Shown piece by piece: positions 28,610-30,659 of a stretch of 30,659 nucleotides of DNA. A program made the translations under genes and the position numbers. Every line of letters starts with the position of its first letter. Within the stretch, counting starts at the first letter, position 1. The stretch is from positions 1 to 30,659 of IMG/VR virus record IMGVR_UViG_3300007540_000056. One strand, 5' to 3'. Source of the stretch: a virus. The notes beneath the pieces are model-generated. The model worked only from the letters and a program-made list of their open reading frames with translations, searched no databases and was not told where the DNA came from.

Positions 28610-30190
28610 CTAAGCAAAGAAGGCGACAGACGGAGCAGGCGCGATGGTTTCTTGATTCATGGCCCGCTCAAGCCCCATAACGGATGCGACAGCCAGGTCA
28701 ATCTTGCGAGGGCTGTTCTTGGTTTCCTTCTGAAGACGAGTCCCGCGGGAGTCCTGCTTTAGGACGGCGTTGGACAAGTGACGGGCAAGGCGCGGGTCGC
28801 CGTCATGGGTCAGAGAGCGTGTGTTCACCATGTCGGACATCCGCTGCGTGGCGGGGGTCATGCGTGACGCGGATTGCGGAAACTCCGTTACCGGCAGCCC
28901 ATCGGCAGCGAGCACCTCCAGCGAACGCGCCCAGCGGTACGGGTCCGCAGTGATCTCCACGACGCGCCAGCGGCGGCACAACGTGCGGATATGGTCCTCA
29001 ACGTCGCCGTAGTTGACGCGCCAGTCTGGTGATCCGTCGGACTCCCACAGGCCACCCACGGTGATGTGCGGGAACTCGCCAACCTCCACAGCGATCAGCG
29101 CGGTGGAGTCGCCGGAGAACGATCCGTCCAGAGCGAGCACTACGTCGGCTCCGTCGTCAATCGGACGAGCGACGTGACACTCATCCCACGCGGCCTGCGA
29201 CAGCCACGCGCCTTGGATGCTGACCGGGCGGTTGAACCAGTACCGCTCCCACTGCGCGGGAGAGGTCTGCGGGTCGTCGTAGGAATCGGCAATGGATTCC
29301 AAGTCCATCCACGCTGCAGCGGGTCCGTACACCTCGGCAAGTCCTGCGAGGCGATCTCGGTGCTTGGTCGCGTCCCACTTGGCGCTTGCCTCGCGGTGAT
29401 CAAACACCATCCCCTGCGCACGGATGCGACCCTCGGCCACCGCTCGGGAATACTCAAAGGTTCCCTCGGCGACCGACTGCTCGCCTGGCGCGAACATCGT
29501 GGTTGTCTCCATCGCCCAGCCCGATGCGACCTTCCGCTTGAGCAGGTTTCGGATCACGGTCTGGTGCATCCGCTGGAGTGCGGGCAGCACCCATAGGTGA
29601 GTCTCATCGAAGATGACGAAGGTTTCCTTGCCGCCATCCTTGGACGAGTCCTTGGCGGTCTCCGGCTCGATGCTGCCGCCTTGGGGCAGCAGGATGCGCG
29701 TCAGGCCAGCGTCAATGCGCCCGTACTCAGCGAGCAGGGCGTCCGAGCAGGTGTCGGGGTCCAGCATGTAGCGGATGGCGTCGTAGGTGTTGCCGGACTG
29801 GCCCAGCTCGGTGGCAAAGCATGAGATGTTCGGGCGCTTGACGGGGATGCCAACCGGCTCGCCGACCTGATACTCGTATCCCCACGCGCTGACCTCACCG
29901 CGCTTGGCGAAGTGATCAAAGCGCACGGGCGCGAACGCCTCGGCGCAGGCCATGAACGCCGCCAGCTCGGACTTGGCGCGGCCCTTGGGTCGGCTGATCG
30001 TCGCTCGGCGAACCTTGCGCGTGCCGTCCTCGTTGACCGCGTAGCAGCGAAGGATGAACGAGGCGAACTCGTCGTCCAACTCAATCGGCTGGCCCTCGAC
30101 ATCTCCCGGCCCGTGAACGAGGAACCACTCGATCCACGACAGGATGCTCATCCCGAGGGTGAGCATGGGCGGCTTACTGGCCGCCATCAC
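28610..30190 (-). CDS. terL: Terminase large subunit
   Basis: The product has 526 residues. The ATPase half has a Walker A-like SRPKGRAKSE (66-75) and Walker B FVIFDETH (191-198). The nuclease half has ALDGSFSGDS (D355, D361), EITADP (D416) and KIDLAV (D498), the RNase H-like acidic set. It cuts and pumps DNA into the prohead. GTG 30190 or ATG 30187 starts inside the small subunit gene (17-base overlap). Confidence 0.95.
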   Translation of the reverse strand: MMAASKPPMLTLGMSILSWIEWFLVHGPGDVEGQPIELDDEFASFILRCYAVNEDGTRKVRRATISRPKGRAKSELAAFMACAEAFAPVRFDHFAKRGEVSAWGYEYQVGEPVGIPVKRPNISCFATELGQSGNTYDAIRYMLDPDTCSDALLAEYGRIDAGLTRILLPQGGSIEPETAKDSSKDGGKETFVIFDETHLWVLPALQRMHQTVIRNLLKRKVASGWAMETTTMFAPGEQSVAEGTFEYSRAVAEGRIRAQGMVFDHREASAKWDATKHRDRLAGLAEVYGPAAAWMDLESIADSYDDPQTSPAQWERYWFNRPVSIQGAWLSQAAWDECHVARPIDDGADVVLALDGSFSGDSTALIAVEVGEFPHITVGGLWESDGSPDWRVNYGDVEDHIRTLCRRWRVVEITADPYRWARSLEVLAADGLPVTEFPQSASRMTPATQRMSDMVNTRSLTHDGDPRLARHLSNAVLKQDSRGTRLQKETKNSPRKIDLAVASVMGLERAMNQETIAPAPSVAFFA

Positions 30191-30611
30191 CGACCGCTTT
30201 CAGCAGGCGCTTGCGTCGATCAGCCTGGACGGTCGGGGCGGCTGGTGCTGCGGCAGTGATCTCGTTGTCCACCTGCATCTTCAGGCGCATACGGTCCTCT
30301 AGGGTCGCGCCGAACTTGGCAACGCGCAGCCGCAGCTCGGGGGCAGCCTTCAGGTCGCCCTTCCACAACGCGGAGTGCATGAGGGCGGTCTCCAGCATGG
30401 AGTCCCAGTCGGTCGTGGTCATCACCTGCGCCTGTGCAGAGGTGCGCCAGTTGGCCCACCACTCAACGGTGCGGGGATGCCAGTCTCCCTCGGGCAGATC
30501 GGGGCCACGGGTGGTCCCATCGGCGCTGAGTTTCAGGGCTGAATCGTTGCGGGCCTGCGTGCGCGACTCGCGCTGGAGGACGGGCTTTGGCGCTGGGCCG
30601 CGTCCTGGCAT
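30174..30611 (-). CDS. terS: Terminase small subunit
   Basis: The product has 145 residues. The basic start MPGRGPAPKPVLQRESRTQ, a central helical part (WHPRTVEWWANWRTSAQAQ, DWDSMLETALMH) and basic end RRKRLLKAVGDGG match actinophage small terminases, which recognise cos and load the large subunit. ATG 30611 follows TAGGAG. It is the last gene at this end, next to the predicted cos site. Confidence 0.85.
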   Translation of the reverse strand: MPGRGPAPKPVLQRESRTQARNDSALKLSADGTTRGPDLPEGDWHPRTVEWWANWRTSAQAQVMTTTDWDSMLETALMHSALWKGDLKAAPELRLRVAKFGATLEDRMRLKMQVDNEITAAAPAAPTVQADRRKRLLKAVGDGGQ

Positions 30612-30659
30612 TGGGGCTCCTAGGTCAAAGTTGGTGTCTCGGACACGCTGCGGGGGGGA
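30612..30659. other. Genome right end, candidate cos-side region
   Basis: These 48 bases hold the small terminase ribosome binding site (TAGGAG on the minus strand) and end in a G run, CTGCGGGGGGGA. Joined to position 1 the sequence would continue into GTGTTTTTTCG. No gene is seen. Confidence 0.5.

Overview
The window looks like the complete, or nearly complete, genome of a temperate siphovirus of a high-GC actinobacterium. It is written so that almost all virion genes lie on the minus strand. The host assignment rests on high GC content, frequent GTG starts, a phage WhiB-family gene (the family is confined to Actinobacteria and their phages) and actinophage-type gene neighbours. The two ends fit together: an HNH endonuclease gene lies at 71-385 and the terminase small subunit gene starts at 30611. 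Joined end to end they give HNH - small terminase - large terminase - portal, so the window boundary falls where a cos site would be expected.

Layout. 71-706: HNH nuclease and two small overlapping genes. 761-4787: zinc-finger/HTH protein, WhiB protein, a Cys-containing small protein, a GGGAACCG repeat array (possible origin or operator array) and a primase-polymerase/helicase. 4862-8375: DNA metabolism (putative ssDNA-binding protein, Cas4/RecB-like exonuclease, PP-loop PAPS-reductase-like protein, Holliday-junction-resolvase-like nuclease, GNAT acetyltransferase), mostly coupled by ATGA overlaps. 8392-9073: a plus-strand operon with its own promoter, a palindromic operator candidate, three small genes ending in a ribbon-helix-helix protein, and a terminator. 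9085-10211: small zinc-ribbon proteins, a transglycosylase-like protein and two small membrane proteins. 10270-11466: an attP candidate carrying a tRNA 3' end, then a plus-strand tyrosine integrase. 11463-12892: small proteins and a DnaQ-like exonuclease. 12896-14125: amidase endolysin, holin and a coiled-coil membrane protein. 14152-20818: tail genes (fibre/adhesin, minor tail, tape measure, -1 frameshifted chaperone, major tail, tail terminator). 20815-30611: head genes (connector, glycosyltransferase/methyltransferase cassette, HK97 major capsid, prohead protease, repeat protein, portal, terminases).

How it works together. The phage appears to integrate by tyrosine recombination into a tRNA gene. 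It seems to replicate with its own primase/helicase and a host polymerase, since no DNA polymerase gene is visible. It packages from cos with terminase plus HNH, and lyses with holin and amidase. No classical cI-like repressor was found; the RHH protein, WhiB protein and MerR-like HTH protein are the candidate regulators.

Most noteworthy: (1) two glycosyltransferases and a methyltransferase sit directly after the major capsid gene, and a Thr/Ser/Gly-rich decapeptide-repeat protein lies in the same head operon, suggesting a virion-decoration system; (2) the PP-loop gene is bracketed by a 21-bp direct repeat whose collapse would restore a fused small ORF exactly; (3) there is a dense GGGAACCG repeat array; (4) intrinsic terminators abut the ribosome binding sites of following genes.
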